The notes under the pieces: model-generated | What the model saw: the letters and a program-made list of their open reading frames with translations, nothing else | The model's database searches: none | What the model was told of the DNA's origin: nothing | Translations under genes and position numbers: made by a program | Part shown: positions 51,643-60,643 of the stretch, one piece after another | How the letters are laid out: each line of letters starts with the position of its first letter | How positions within the stretch are numbered: the stretch's first letter is position 1 | Source: Metabacillus indicus LMG 22858 | Lineage (GTDB): Bacteria > Bacillota > Bacilli > Bacillales > Bacillaceae | DNA: 64,000 nucleotides | Assembly (NCBI RefSeq): GCF_000708755.2 | Contig: NZ_JGVU02000002.1 | Span: 1,116,001 to 1,180,000, forward strand | Direction: 5' to 3'

Positions 51643-52178
51643 TTTGCTTACCCTCCACCCATCGTTTTTCGGTATCAGAGGGTACGATTCACCACTTTGC
51701 TTACCCTCCCACATCGTTTCTCAGTTTCCGAGGGTACGATTCACCACTTTGCTTACCCTCTCACATCGTTTCTCAGTTTTCAGAGGGTACGATTCACCAC
51801 TTTGCTTACCCTCCCACATCGTTTCTCAGTTTCCGAGGGTACGATTCACCACTTTGCTTACCCTCTCACATCGTTTCTCAGTATCCGAGGGTACGATTCA
51901 CCACTTTGCTTACCCTCTCACATCGTTTCTCAGTTTCCGAGGGTACGATTCACTCTTTAAATGACTCTCTAATGCTGCTAGCCTCAAGCTTCCTTCCACG
52001 AATTCAAAAACACATCATCCCTTACAAGAATGATGTGCTCCGCTTGACCCTGATTCACTGCTTTGCTTACCCTCCCACATCGTTTCTCGGTTTCCGAGGG
52101 TACGATTCACCACTTTGCTTACCCTCCCACATCGTTTCTCAGTTTCCGAGGGTACGATTCACCACTTTGCTTACCCTC
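51643..52178. repeat. Tandem array of a ~52-bp unit, eight full copies plus partials
   Basis: Copies start at 51643 (53 bp, most divergent), 51696, 51748 (53 bp), 51801, 51853 and 51905 (last truncated), then after an 89-bp block at 52062 and 52114, with a partial at 52166. Typical unit: TTTGCTTACCCTC, 21 bases containing ATCGT, then GAGGGTACGATTCACCAC. TACCCTC pairs with GAGGGTA and ATCGT with ACGAT in interleaved order. The array is open in all three plus frames only because the unit has no stops; it is not a credible protein. Confidence 0.92.
51967..52055 (-). repeat. 89-bp terminator block, copy 1
   Basis: Identical to 52176-52264. It contains CACATCAT and ATGATGTG separated by 11 bases, with TTTTTG after it on the minus strand. 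Confidence 0.9.
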
Positions 52179-52264
52179 TAATGCTGCTAGCCTCAAGCTT
52201 CCTTCCACGAATTCAAAAACACATCATCCCTTACAAGAATGATGTGCTCCGCTTGACCCTGATT
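52176..52264 (-). repeat. 89-bp terminator block, copy 2 (3' end of the 52263 gene)
   Basis: Same sequence as copy 1, offset 209 bp. It begins at the stop of the 58-aa gene and supplies its rho-independent terminator. Confidence 0.9.
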
Positions 52265-52439
52265 ACTTGCACTCTACTTTATCAAATCCAAACCGCTCCA
52301 GAAATTCATTGTAAGCTTCCATTCTGCCGAGGATTTTTCCTCTTTCCAGCTCTTCCATGTTCTCCTGGAGGAGTTTGCAGTTTTCTTCGGCTCTTGTTTT
52401 CACATATGATGCAATGGCACTTTCATTAAATGTATTCAT
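52263..52439 (-). CDS. Small hypothetical protein, 58 aa
   Basis: ATG at 52439 follows AAGGAG. Helical and charged: MNTFNESAIASYVKTRAEEN, then LLQENMEELERGKI and FLERFGFDKVECK. The stop is directly followed by the terminator block that has been duplicated into the repeat array. Family not recognised. Confidence 0.65.
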   Translation of the reverse strand: MNTFNESAIASYVKTRAEENCKLLQENMEELERGKILGRMEAYNEFLERFGFDKVECK

Positions 52440-52510
52440 TGTAATCACTCTCCTTATTATGGAAAATACCCATTGCAGGTTTAATACAAACACAGAGCCG
52501 AACATCGAAA

Positions 52511-52540
52511 AAGCCCTCCGTCCAAATGAACAGAGGGCTT
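52511..52540 (-). terminator. Terminator after msrA
   Basis: Arms AAGCCCTC and GAGGGCTT with a 14-base loop, followed on the minus strand by TTTTTCG. Confidence 0.8.
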
Positions 52541-52547
52541 GCTTGCT

Positions 52548-53075
52548 TTATTTCTTCCAGTTGTTCCGGATAAATTCTTCTCTTCCGGACTCTTCGCGCT
52601 CCTGCTTGTACTTTTCAGGGTTTTTCGCGTAGAATTTCTGATGGTATTCTTCTGCCGGATAAAATGGAGCGGCAGGAAGGATTTCAGTCACAACAGGTTT
52701 TTGAAAGCGTCCGCTTGCTTCAATTTCCTGCTTTGTTTTCTCAGCCTTCAGCTTTTGCTCTTCTGTGTGATAGAAAATGGCTGTGCGGTACTGGCTGCCG
52801 CGGTCAAAGAACTGGCCGCCGTCATCTGTCGGATCAATCTGCGGCCAATAGAGCTCAAGCAGGGTGTCATAGGAAAAAACATCCGGATCAAAGGTAATTT
52901 CGACCGCTTCCCTGTGTCCTGTATCACCTGTTTTGATTTGTTCATATGACGGATTATCAAGGTTTCCTCCCGTATAGCCCGAAACGACTTCAATAATGCC
53001 CGGCTGTTCGTCGAACGGCTTCACCATGCACCAAAAACAGCCGCCTGCAAATGTTGCCTTTTCTCTTCTTCCCAT
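52548..53075 (-). CDS. msrA: Peptide-methionine (S)-S-oxide reductase
   Basis: 175 residues. Active-site GGCFWCMVKPF with the catalytic cysteine, VVSGYTGG, GHREAVEITFDP and YHQKFYAKNPEKY are as in MsrA. It reduces methionine-S-sulfoxide. ATG 53075 follows GAGG by 8 bases. No msrB domain or neighbour was seen. Confidence 0.95.
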   Translation of the reverse strand: MGRREKATFAGGCFWCMVKPFDEQPGIIEVVSGYTGGNLDNPSYEQIKTGDTGHREAVEITFDPDVFSYDTLLELYWPQIDPTDDGGQFFDRGSQYRTAIFYHTEEQKLKAEKTKQEIEASGRFQKPVVTEILPAAPFYPAEEYHQKFYAKNPEKYKQEREESGREEFIRNNWKK

Positions 53076-53105
53076 AATATGCACCTCTTTCTATGATGTA
53101 AAACA

Positions 53106-53128
53106 GCAGACACAATCCATGTGCCTGC
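53106..53128 (-). terminator. Terminator after the M20 peptidase gene
   Basis: Arms GCAGACACA and TGTGCCTGC with one mismatch, followed on the minus strand by TGTTTTA. Confidence 0.65.
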
Positions 53129-53139
53129 CATCTTTTCAC

Positions 53140-54264
53140 TTATTCGCTTTTAGCTACTTCTTTGATTATTGATACCACAAGTTCAGCTGTTTTGACAAGT
53201 TCTTCGATTGGCATCTTTTCATTTGTCGTGTGGATGTCTTCGTATCCGACAGCAAGATTGACAGTCGGGATGTCGAATCCGGCAATCACGTTGGCGTCAC
53301 TTCCGCCGCCGCTTGTCTGAAGCTCGCTTGTACGGCAGATGTTTGCTGCCGCGCGCTTTGCCACTTCTACAACGTGATCTCCTTCGCCAAACTTAAAGCC
53401 AGGATACATCACTTCGATTTCAACTTCTGCACGGCCTCCCATTTCAGCCGCCGCACTTTCGAACGCTTCTTTCATTTTAGCTGTTTGAGCTTCCATTTTT
53501 TCAGGAACGAGTGATCTCGCTTCAGCCAGGATATTCACTTGGTCGCACACAATGTTTGTTTGCGTGCCTCCTTCAAATCGGCCGATGTTTGCTGTTGTTT
53601 CATGGTCGATTCTTCCAAGCGGCATTTTCGCAATGGCTTTTGAAGCAATCGTAATCGCAGAAATGCCCTTTTCAGGCGCAACACCTGCGTGAGCGGTTTT
53701 GCCGAAAATAGAAGCTCTTACCTTTGCCTGTGTCGGAGCAGCCACGATAATGGTTCCTACTTTTCCGTCACTGTCGAGGGCATAGCCGAATTTAGCCGTC
53801 ACTTTAGAACCGTCCAATGCTTTTGCTCCAACAAGACCGGACTCTTCTCCAACTGTGATGATGAATTCAATTTTACCGTGGGCGATGTTGTTTTCTTTCA
53901 GCACACGAACTGCCTCAAGCATGGCTGATAATCCCGTTTTGTCATCTGCACCAAGAATCGTTGTGCCGTCTGTTACAATGTAACCGTCTTTAATAGAAGG
54001 TTTAATTCCTTTTCCCGGAACAACTGTGTCCATATGGGATGTAAAATAAATCGGATCAATGCCGTCCTGTACAGCATCCAGCGTGCAAATCAGGTTGCCT
54101 GCACCGTGTCCAGTAATACTTGTTGTATCATCTTCTTCAACCCGGACGCCAAGTGCTTCAAATTTTTCAGTAAGGACTTTGGCAATTTCTGTTTCGAATT
54201 TTGTTTCGGAATCAATTTGAACAAGCTCTAAAAACTCATTCACTAAACGTTCTTGATTAATCAT
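53140..54264 (-). CDS. M20 family metallopeptidase, PepT-like (YqjE type)
   Basis: 374 residues. Metal-site segments FTSHMDTVVPG, ILGADDKTGLSAMLE, ITVGEESGLVGA and the terminal DIHTTNEKMP are of the peptidase T/M20B group. It has the inserted dimerisation domain with GKTAHAGVAPEKG. It hydrolyses small peptides; the exact substrate is unknown. ATG 54264 follows AGGAGG. It lies just after the carboxylase gene, 18 bases away, probably one operon. Confidence 0.9.
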   Translation of the reverse strand: MINQERLVNEFLELVQIDSETKFETEIAKVLTEKFEALGVRVEEDDTTSITGHGAGNLICTLDAVQDGIDPIYFTSHMDTVVPGKGIKPSIKDGYIVTDGTTILGADDKTGLSAMLEAVRVLKENNIAHGKIEFIITVGEESGLVGAKALDGSKVTAKFGYALDSDGKVGTIIVAAPTQAKVRASIFGKTAHAGVAPEKGISAITIASKAIAKMPLGRIDHETTANIGRFEGGTQTNIVCDQVNILAEARSLVPEKMEAQTAKMKEAFESAAAEMGGRAEVEIEVMYPGFKFGEGDHVVEVAKRAAANICRTSELQTSGGGSDANVIAGFDIPTVNLAVGYEDIHTTNEKMPIEELVKTAELVVSIIKEVAKSE

Positions 54265-54282
54265 CTTTGTTTCCTCCTAGGC

Positions 54283-55836
54283 TTAAAGCGGAATGTTTCC
54301 ATGTTTTTTCGCAGGACGCTGTTCCTGCTTTGTACGCAGCATCTCGAGCGCCTGAATAAGTTTTATTCTTGTATCGCGGGGGTCAATCACGTCATCGACC
54401 ATCCCCTGGCTTGCTGCCACGTAAGGATTGGCGAATTTTTCTCGGTACTCCTCAATTTTGGCTGCCCGCGTTTCTTCCGGGTTCTCGCTGTTTTCAATTT
54501 CTCTGGCAAAAATAATATTCGCAGCACCCTGAGGACCCATAACAGCAATCTCGGCATTCGGCCATGCAAAAACCAGATCCGCTCCGATCGATTTGCTGTT
54601 CAGCGCCACATACGCTCCGCCGTATGCTTTGCGGAGAATGACCGTAAGCTTCGGCACCGTTGCCTCTGAGTAGGCATATAAGATTTTTGCCCCGTGGCGG
54701 ATAATTCCCCCGTGCTCCTGTTTAATTCCCGGGAAAAATCCAGTCACATCTTCAAATGTAATCAGCGGAATCTGGAATGAATCGCAGAAGCGGATGAATC
54801 TGGATGCTTTGTCGGATGAATCAATATCAAGCCCGCCCGCCATATATTTCGGCTGATTGCAGACAAGGCCCACAACTTCTCCTTTAATGCGAGCAAACCC
54901 GACAACAATGTTTTTAGCAAAGTCTTTTTGAACCTCGTAAAAAGATCCTGCATCTGCGACTTCCTCAATGACCACTCTGACGTCATAAGGTCTAAGCGCG
55001 TCAAACGGAATGCAGTCCGTCAGATTCGGCCTGTAGTCAGACTCTTCTTCATGCGGCAGAACCGGCGTTTTTTCCTGGTTGTTCTGCGGCAAATATGTAA
55101 GTAATTTTCGCACCTGGGAAAGCACTTCTTCCTCCGTCTGTCCGGAGAAATGGGCATTCCCGCTGATCGTATTATGTACTTTGGCCCCGCCCAGATCCTC
55201 TGAGCTGATTTTTTCCCCTGTCACGGTCTCAATGACCTTAGGTCCAGTTATGAACATCTGGCTTGTTTTTTCAACCATGAACACAAAATCGGTGATGGCC
55301 GGAGAATATACGGCTCCTCCTGCACATGGGCCGAGGATGACAGATATCTGCGGAATGACACCTGAATAGATGGTATTCCGGTAAAAAATCTGCCCGTAGC
55401 CATCTAATGATACCACACCTTCCTGAATCCTCGCACCTCCGGAGTCATTCAGGCCGACGAACGGCGTCCCGCTTTTTGCGGCAAGATCCATGACTGCAGC
55501 TATCTTTTTGGCGTGCATTTCGCCCAGGGCTCCGCCAAAAACTGTGAAGTCCTGCGAGAACAAATAAATCGGACGGCCGTTTACTTTTCCGTAACCGGTC
55601 ACAACTCCGTCCCCCGGCCCTTTTTTCCCGCTCAGCCCGAAATCATTGCAGCGGTGTTCAATGAAGGGATTCATTTCAACAAACGTTCCTTCATCCACCA
55701 AAAGGTCTATTCTCTCCCGTGCAGTCAGCTTGCCCTTTTCGTGCTGCTTATCAATGCGTTCATCTCCGCCGCCCATCTCAACTTCCCGTCTCCGGTCATA
55801 CAGCTCGTTAATCTTTTCAAAGATATCAATGTTCAT
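54283..55836 (-). CDS. Acyl-CoA (propionyl-CoA type) carboxylase beta subunit
   Basis: 517 residues of the carboxyltransferase family: N-terminal ERIDLLVDEGTFVEMNPFIE, GLNDSGGARIQEGV, ILGPCAGGAVYSPAITDF and the second half GIIRHGAKILYAYSEATVPK. B. subtilis yqjD is the local homologue. It would add or remove a carboxyl group on propionyl/methylmalonyl-CoA, but it needs a biotin carboxylase and carrier that are absent from the window. ATG 55836 overlaps the epimerase stop by 4 bases. Confidence 0.93.
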   Translation of the reverse strand: MNIDIFEKINELYDRRREVEMGGGDERIDKQHEKGKLTARERIDLLVDEGTFVEMNPFIEHRCNDFGLSGKKGPGDGVVTGYGKVNGRPIYLFSQDFTVFGGALGEMHAKKIAAVMDLAAKSGTPFVGLNDSGGARIQEGVVSLDGYGQIFYRNTIYSGVIPQISVILGPCAGGAVYSPAITDFVFMVEKTSQMFITGPKVIETVTGEKISSEDLGGAKVHNTISGNAHFSGQTEEEVLSQVRKLLTYLPQNNQEKTPVLPHEEESDYRPNLTDCIPFDALRPYDVRVVIEEVADAGSFYEVQKDFAKNIVVGFARIKGEVVGLVCNQPKYMAGGLDIDSSDKASRFIRFCDSFQIPLITFEDVTGFFPGIKQEHGGIIRHGAKILYAYSEATVPKLTVILRKAYGGAYVALNSKSIGADLVFAWPNAEIAVMGPQGAANIIFAREIENSENPEETRAAKIEEYREKFANPYVAASQGMVDDVIDPRDTRIKLIQALEMLRTKQEQRPAKKHGNIPL

Positions 55837-56249
55837 GATACAGTTCCTCCCTTCTTTTCACATAGTTCAACCAGCACTCCATTTGCAGCCTTTGGATGCA
55901 GGAAAGCAATGGAGGCACCGCCTGCACCGTTTCTTGGAGTCTCATCTATCATCTTGATTCCGTGTTCTTTCAATTCGTGAATCCTCATTTTTATATCATC
56001 TACTGCCAAAGCCAAATGATGTATGCCTTCTCCGCGCTTTTCAATGAACCTGGCTACAGCACTTTCTTTTGAAACCGGCTCAAGCAGCTCAATTTTCGTT
56101 TCGCCTGCTTTCAGAAATGCCACTTTGACTCCCTGTTCTTCTACCGTTTCCATTCCTTCAAGCTTTAACCCCAGTGTTTCCTGATAAAAAGGAAGCACCT
56201 CTTCAATTGAATGGACGGCTACCCCAATGTGATCGACCTTTTTGACCAT
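55833..56249 (-). CDS. mce: Methylmalonyl-CoA epimerase
   Basis: 138 residues of the VOC fold: VDHIGVAVHSIEEVLPFYQE, then IELLEPVSKESAVARFIEKR and GEGIHHLALAVDDI, the metal-site H and E residues all there. It interconverts R- and S-methylmalonyl-CoA, feeding the mutase. ATG 56249 follows GAGGGGAAG; it overlaps the carboxylase gene by 4 bases. Confidence 0.93.
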   Translation of the reverse strand: MVKKVDHIGVAVHSIEEVLPFYQETLGLKLEGMETVEEQGVKVAFLKAGETKIELLEPVSKESAVARFIEKRGEGIHHLALAVDDIKMRIHELKEHGIKMIDETPRNGAGGASIAFLHPKAANGVLVELCEKKGGTVS

Positions 56250-56431
56250 TTCTTCCCCTCCTCATGATGAAAACGCTTAACATCGTGAACATGACATACT
56301 TCTTTGCCAATCGACGAAATTCCTTCTTTTTCGGGCAAAAATGTCCATCTTTGTTCATATCTCCTCCCTTGTCCGTACCTCCTATCCGCGTTAGAATAGA
56401 AGGACAAACCCTCTGAAATGGAGTGAACGAA

Positions 56432-56524
56432 ATGTCTAAACGATTTCAAAAAGCCATTATCTATCTCATGCTCTTTGTCATGCTGGCAACAACGCTGTTG
56501 GCCGGGATGAGCATGTGGTTCTAA
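56432..56524 (+). CDS. prli42: Stressosome-associated membrane peptide Prli42
   Basis: 30 residues starting MSKRFQKAIIYLMLFVMLAT: a basic N-terminus and one membrane helix, ending AGMSMWF. This is the Prli42 form known from Listeria and Bacillus, which tethers the stressosome to the membrane. ATG 56432 follows GGAGTG. Very short, so easy to miss. Confidence 0.8.
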   Translation: MSKRFQKAIIYLMLFVMLATTLLAGMSMWF

Positions 56525-56532
56525 TAGACGCC

Positions 56533-56567
56533 AAAAAAGGTGATTCCCCTCAGGAATCACCTTTTTT
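56533..56567. terminator. Bidirectional terminator between prli42 and the L,D-transpeptidase
   Basis: Arms AAAAAAGGTGATTCC and GGAATCACCTTTTTT with a 5-base loop. It overlaps the last codons of the transpeptidase gene. Confidence 0.92.
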
Positions 56568-57065
56568 AATTGCCCCTTTTTCAGCTGCAATCTCTTCAAA
56601 GGACTTGCCGTTTTTTGTGATAAACACTTTGGTCCCAACCGGAATGTGTTCAAAGAGGATTTCGACTTCTTCGTTGTACATGCGGACGCAGCCCTGGGTG
56701 ACGAAGGATCCGATGGAATCCTCGTTGTTTGTGCCGTGAATGCCGTATATACGTCCATCCGTGTTTTCGGCGTCAAAGCCGATCCACCTTGTGCCGAGCG
56801 GATTTTTCGGATCTCCGCCGGGGATGTCTTTTTTCCGGTAATAGGGCTCTGCCGCCTTGACTGTGATCGTAAATTCTCCCTCAGGCGTCAGATTCTCATT
56901 TTTCCCGGTTGCGACATCAAAGGTTTTAATAATCTGTCCGTTATCAATGTAAGCAAGCTCGTTCGTCTGCTTATTAATGATAACGTACGGATCGCCCACA
57001 GAAGGATTTTGCCCGAGCGGCCAAAGCGGAGACAGGAACATCATGAGCAGGAACAGCATTTTCAA
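56550..57065 (-). CDS. L,D-transpeptidase (YkuD domain)
   Basis: 171 residues. A signal sequence (MLFLLMMFLSPLWPLGQ), then the YkuD domain with YVIINKQTNELAYIDNGQII, TPEGEFTI, IHGTNNEDSIG and catalytic SFVTQGCVRM (the cysteine is present). It makes or uses 3-3 peptidoglycan cross-links or attaches proteins to the wall. TTG start 57065, or ATG 57059, after AAAGGGTG. Single domain, no LysM. Confidence 0.93.
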   Translation of the reverse strand: MKMLFLLMMFLSPLWPLGQNPSVGDPYVIINKQTNELAYIDNGQIIKTFDVATGKNENLTPEGEFTITVKAAEPYYRKKDIPGGDPKNPLGTRWIGFDAENTDGRIYGIHGTNNEDSIGSFVTQGCVRMYNEEVEILFEHIPVGTKVFITKNGKSFEEIAAEKGAIKKGDS

Positions 57066-57086
57066 AGACTATCACCCTTTTTTGAA

Positions 57087-58070
57087 TTAGGATGCTCCTG
57101 CAGCCTTCATTTCATTCTTGCGGGACATGCCTTTAAATTGACTTTTTATCACAAGATATTGTTCCATCTCACGAACAAAATGCAAGAGCGCAGCACGCGC
57201 CTCGAATTCTTCACGGGTTTCGGGAAGCGGCATTTCTTCGAACATTTTTCTCATTTCAGCAAGCTTTACAAGAAATTTGTGAGCGGTGTTGCCGGGATGG
57301 ATCGCTTCTCTCACTTCGCGGATAAAGTCCGCCACAATCTCCGCCTGATCGACCGTTACTTTAATCGAGGCAATGATCGGAAGAACCCTCTCAATGATTT
57401 CGAACTGTTTTTCCCTCATCTTAAAATAATGATAGTAGAGATTTTCATGTCTCATAAAATGGTTCTCTACATCTCTGAACGCGAGCGTTTTTGCCTCATT
57501 AATGATAGCGGCTGTTTCTGTGATTTCCCTTCCGTCCCACGAAGTGTCATGCGAGAGCAGGTATTCCTCTATTTCAATGAAGATTTTCGAGAGGCGGTCT
57601 TCCACTTCCAGCTGATATTCTTTCAGCTTCTTATCAACACTCGGCATGTATAGGTTCATGATCAGCGCTACCCCTATACCGGTTGCAATCAGCGCGATTT
57701 CATTTACGATCAGATCAAACGTAATGTGCGAGGCTGTGTAGAGATGGAGGATGATGACCGAGCTTGTCACAATTCCTTCTTTGGCTTTTAAACGAACGGT
57801 GACTGGAATAAAAAATAAGAGCAGAAGGCCGATTACAAATGGATGATAGCCGATTCCTTCGAAAAAGACAAAGGAAAATAAGATGGCGATCAGGCAGGCA
57901 AAAAAGCGTGCCCATGAGGTCTGAAGCGATTTTTTCTTCGTCACCTGGATGCATAAAATAGTCAGTATGCCGGCAGATGCAAAATTCTGCAGTCCGAAAA
58001 GCTCGGCAAGACTGATGGCGATGGCTGCACCAAGTGCTGTTTTGAGTGTGCGGTAACCAATTTTAAACAT
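57087..58070 (-). CDS. Aromatic acid exporter family membrane protein (YqjA type)
   Basis: 327 residues. Six hydrophobic helices fill the first ~145 residues (KTALGAAIAISLAELFGLQ, FFACLIAILFSFVFFEGIGY, IGLLLLFFIPVTVRL, EIALIATGIGVALIMNL), then a cytoplasmic helical domain, as in the ArAE_1 group. Exports are inferred only from family. ATG 58070 follows AAGGGGAAG. B. subtilis yqjA lies at the same place. Confidence 0.85.
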   Translation of the reverse strand: MFKIGYRTLKTALGAAIAISLAELFGLQNFASAGILTILCIQVTKKKSLQTSWARFFACLIAILFSFVFFEGIGYHPFVIGLLLLFFIPVTVRLKAKEGIVTSSVIILHLYTASHITFDLIVNEIALIATGIGVALIMNLYMPSVDKKLKEYQLEVEDRLSKIFIEIEEYLLSHDTSWDGREITETAAIINEAKTLAFRDVENHFMRHENLYYHYFKMREKQFEIIERVLPIIASIKVTVDQAEIVADFIREVREAIHPGNTAHKFLVKLAEMRKMFEEMPLPETREEFEARAALLHFVREMEQYLVIKSQFKGMSRKNEMKAAGAS

Positions 58071-58155
58071 GCGTCTTCCCCTTGCGTTTCATGTGATATG
58101 AGGTTTCATATCCTTTTTCATACGTTGCCCAATTGCAGGCTTAAAGATTAAAACG

Positions 58156-58185
58156 AAAAAAGATGATCATGATGATCACCTTTTT
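58156..58185 (-). terminator. Terminator after artR
   Basis: Near-perfect inverted repeat AAAAAGATGATCAT and ATGATCACCTTTTT with a 1-base loop, T-run on the minus strand. Confidence 0.75.
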
Positions 58186-58196
58186 CTAAGTAGCCA

Positions 58197-58919
58197 TTAT
58201 AGCATTTTTTCAAGGAATAGTTGAGCACGCTGTGTTTTCGGGTTTGAGAAGAATTCTTTCGGAGCAGCGTCTTCTACAAGTCTTCCTTCATCAAGAAAGA
58301 GAACCCTGTCAGCCACTTCTCTTGCAAAGCCCATTTCGTGCGTGACGATAGCCATCGTCATGCCTGAGAAAGCAAGATTCTTCATGACCTCAAGAACTTC
58401 TTTGACCATTTCAGGGTCAAGTGCGGATGTCGGTTCATCGAACAGCATCACTTCTGGATTCATCGCGAGTGCTCTTGCAATCGCAACACGCTGTTTCTGT
58501 CCGCCCGACAGACGGTTTGGATACTCATGCGCTTTTTCTGCGAGTCCGACTTTCTTAAGAAGTTCATGCCCCTGTTCCTCTGCTTCTTTTTTTGAAGTTC
58601 CTTTAACGGTAAGAGGTGCATATGTTAAATTCTCAAGAACTGTTTTATGAGGGAACAAGTGAAAGTGCTGAAACACCATTCCGACATTCTGGCGGACTTT
58701 GTTGATGTCTGTTTTCGGATTCGTAATATCCTGATCTTTAATGTAGATATGGCCGCTCGTCGGATCCTCAAGCCTGTTCATGCACCGTAAAAAGGTGGAT
58801 TTTCCTGAACCGGACGGGCCGATGATGGCCACAACTTCTTTTTCTGCGATGTGTGTTGAGATGCCTTTCAGCACTTCTAATTTTCCGAATGATTTATGAA
58901 GGTTGTCCACTTTAATCAC
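58197..58919 (-). CDS. artR: Arginine ABC transporter ATP-binding protein
   Basis: 240 residues. Walker [11 protein letters not shown], signature [14 protein letters not shown], Walker [11 protein letters not shown] and H-loop VTHEMG: the polar amino acid ATPase type. GTG start 58919, 11 bases after AAAGGAG; it overlaps the permease stop by 8 bases, so translation is coupled. Homologue of B. subtilis yqiZ. Confidence 0.93.
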   Translation of the reverse strand: MIKVDNLHKSFGKLEVLKGISTHIAEKEVVAIIGPSGSGKSTFLRCMNRLEDPTSGHIYIKDQDITNPKTDINKVRQNVGMVFQHFHLFPHKTVLENLTYAPLTVKGTSKKEAEEQGHELLKKVGLAEKAHEYPNRLSGGQKQRVAIARALAMNPEVMLFDEPTSALDPEMVKEVLEVMKNLAFSGMTMAIVTHEMGFAREVADRVLFLDEGRLVEDAAPKEFFSNPKTQRAQLFLEKML

Positions 58920-59571
58920 TGCGCGCCATTCTCCTTTCAACAAGTTTGCCAAGAACCGTTAAAATAATGACCATGACATAATAGATGAGGCCGGCAATTA
59001 AGATCGGCTCAAAATAGCGGTACGTCTGGCCTCCGACTATGTAGGAGCTTCTCATAATATCCTGTACTCCGATAATCGTCACGATGGCTGATTCTTTAGT
59101 AAGGGTGATAAATTCGTTCATTAAAGCAGGCAGAATGTTCTTGATCGCCTGCGGGAAAATAATGTCTTTCATCATTTTTGAATATGGAACGCCAAGAGCC
59201 ATTGCCGCTTCACGCTGCCCTTTATCAATGGCCATGATGCCTGCTCTGATTACTTCGGAGATATATGCTCCGGAGTTAAGAGCGAATGTTGCGACTGCAG
59301 CTGGATACGGATCAATTTCAAATCCCAGTATTTGAGGCGCACCGTAGTAAATAATCAATAATTGCAGGATAAGCGGTGTACCGCGGAAAATGGATGTGTA
59401 TGCATCCGCAAACCACATCAGCGGCTTGATTCTGCTGATTTTAAAGAGAGCAAGAATGACAGCCAGTGTAAAACCGAGCAGTGCAGAAAGGCCGACAATC
59501 TTAAGTGTTACCGGAATCCCCTGTAGGATAAACGGTATCGAGGGCGCTATCGCCGGAAAATCCAGATTCAT
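58912..59571 (-). CDS. artQ: Arginine ABC transporter permease
   Basis: 219 residues with five helices and the EAA loop ([20 protein letters not shown], then AMALG), typical of His/Glu/Arg permeases. ATG 59571 follows AAAGGAG by 11 bases; a GTG at 59583 is too close to it. Acts with ArtP and ArtR for high-affinity arginine uptake. Confidence 0.92.
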   Translation of the reverse strand: MNLDFPAIAPSIPFILQGIPVTLKIVGLSALLGFTLAVILALFKISRIKPLMWFADAYTSIFRGTPLILQLLIIYYGAPQILGFEIDPYPAAVATFALNSGAYISEVIRAGIMAIDKGQREAAMALGVPYSKMMKDIIFPQAIKNILPALMNEFITLTKESAIVTIIGVQDIMRSSYIVGGQTYRYFEPILIAGLIYYVMVIILTVLGKLVERRMARSD

Positions 59572-59604
59572 TGATTTCGACACTCCTTTCTCATGTTAAA
59601 CAAA

Positions 59605-59636
59605 AAAACGTTCAACATTCGTGTGTTGAACGTTTT
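59605..59636 (-). terminator. Intra-operon hairpin between artP and artQ
   Basis: Arms AAAACGTTCAACA and TGTTGAACGTTTT with a 6-base loop, T-run on the minus strand. It lies 15 bases after the artP stop, so most transcripts probably end here and only some extend into artQR. Confidence 0.9.
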
Positions 59637-59650
59637 CCTGAATTGACTGC

Positions 59651-60427
59651 TTATTCTTCTCCGCCGAACCATTTCAAGACAAGCTTTTCAAGTTCGCCGT
59701 TTTCTTTCATTTCGTTCAGCACTTTGTTGAATTCCTCAGCATATTTGCTGTCTTTCGGGAATGCGATTGCTGAACCAGCTTCTTCCGTTTCACCGTCTTC
59801 AATGACTGTGCCTTCAAGCTCTTTGTCATTTTTGAAGTAGCCTTTTGCTACTGTGTCTTCAATAATTGCTGCATCAAAGCGGCCAGCTTTCATTTCCTGA
59901 ATCAGTTCAGGGATTCTGTTGCGGTTTTCTACTTTGATGTTCACTGTTTCAGCGATTTCTTCTGCTTTGCCTTCTTGAATGGATGCAAGCTGAACACCGA
60001 CTGTTTTGCCTTCAAGATCTTCAACGGACTTGATGCCGCTGCCCTTTTTAGTCACAATCATGTGCTTTGCTGTGTAATAAACATCTGAGAAATCAACGCT
60101 CTTTTTACGTTCTTCAGTAGGCGTCATTCCTGCAAGGACCAGGTCAGCTTTGTTGGCTTGAAGCGCTGGGATCAATCCTGTGAAATCCATGTCCTGAACT
60201 TCAATTTCATAGCCAAGCTCTTTGCCGATTGCTTTTGCAAGATCGATGTCAAAACCGATAATTTCGCTTCCTTTTGCTGTGTCAATGTACTCAAATGGCG
60301 GATAATCGGCTGATGTTGCCATTTTTAGGACTTTTTTCTCCTCTTTGCCGGATGTTTCTGAAGAACCGCAGGCAGCAAGAACTCCAATCACCAAAATCGA
60401 AATCAAAAACAGTGCAAACTTCTTCAT
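59651..60427 (-). CDS. artP: Arginine-binding lipoprotein of the ABC transporter
   Basis: 258 residues. Signal peptide MKKFALFLISILVIGVLAAC with lipobox at Cys20, then the SBP_bac_3 domain (YPPFEYIDTAKGSEIIGFDI, TPTEERKKSVDFSDVYY, GVQLASIQEGKAEEIA). Homologue of B. subtilis yqiX. ATG 60427 follows GAGGGGGAA. Confidence 0.93.
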   Translation of the reverse strand: MKKFALFLISILVIGVLAACGSSETSGKEEKKVLKMATSADYPPFEYIDTAKGSEIIGFDIDLAKAIGKELGYEIEVQDMDFTGLIPALQANKADLVLAGMTPTEERKKSVDFSDVYYTAKHMIVTKKGSGIKSVEDLEGKTVGVQLASIQEGKAEEIAETVNIKVENRNRIPELIQEMKAGRFDAAIIEDTVAKGYFKNDKELEGTVIEDGETEEAGSAIAFPKDSKYAEEFNKVLNEMKENGELEKLVLKWFGGEE

Positions 60428-60643
60428 TTTTACTTCCCCCTCGTTATTTTCTTAAAATTCTAAATTTAATAATATTATGTTCTATAGAATAATAATTTAC
60501 AAGACTTTTTTCGCGAATAAATATCCGAATAAATGTATTTTAACACAGACTTATAAATATGCAATATATCTTTTAATAATTTATTTTTATGCAAGAATAT
60601 TATAGTAAAAAAGAATGTTAAACTATGGAAAAATAAAATTACG

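Noticed and set aside
51643-52178. CRISPR array
   Set aside because: The units are contiguous with no unique spacers, and no cas genes are present.
51578-52429. Three overlapping plus-strand ORFs with repeated HRFSVSEGTIHHFAYP-like peptide
   Set aside because: They are the three reading frames of the non-coding tandem repeat, which lacks stop codons. No ribosome binding site, and the 52-bp period shifts the frame each unit.
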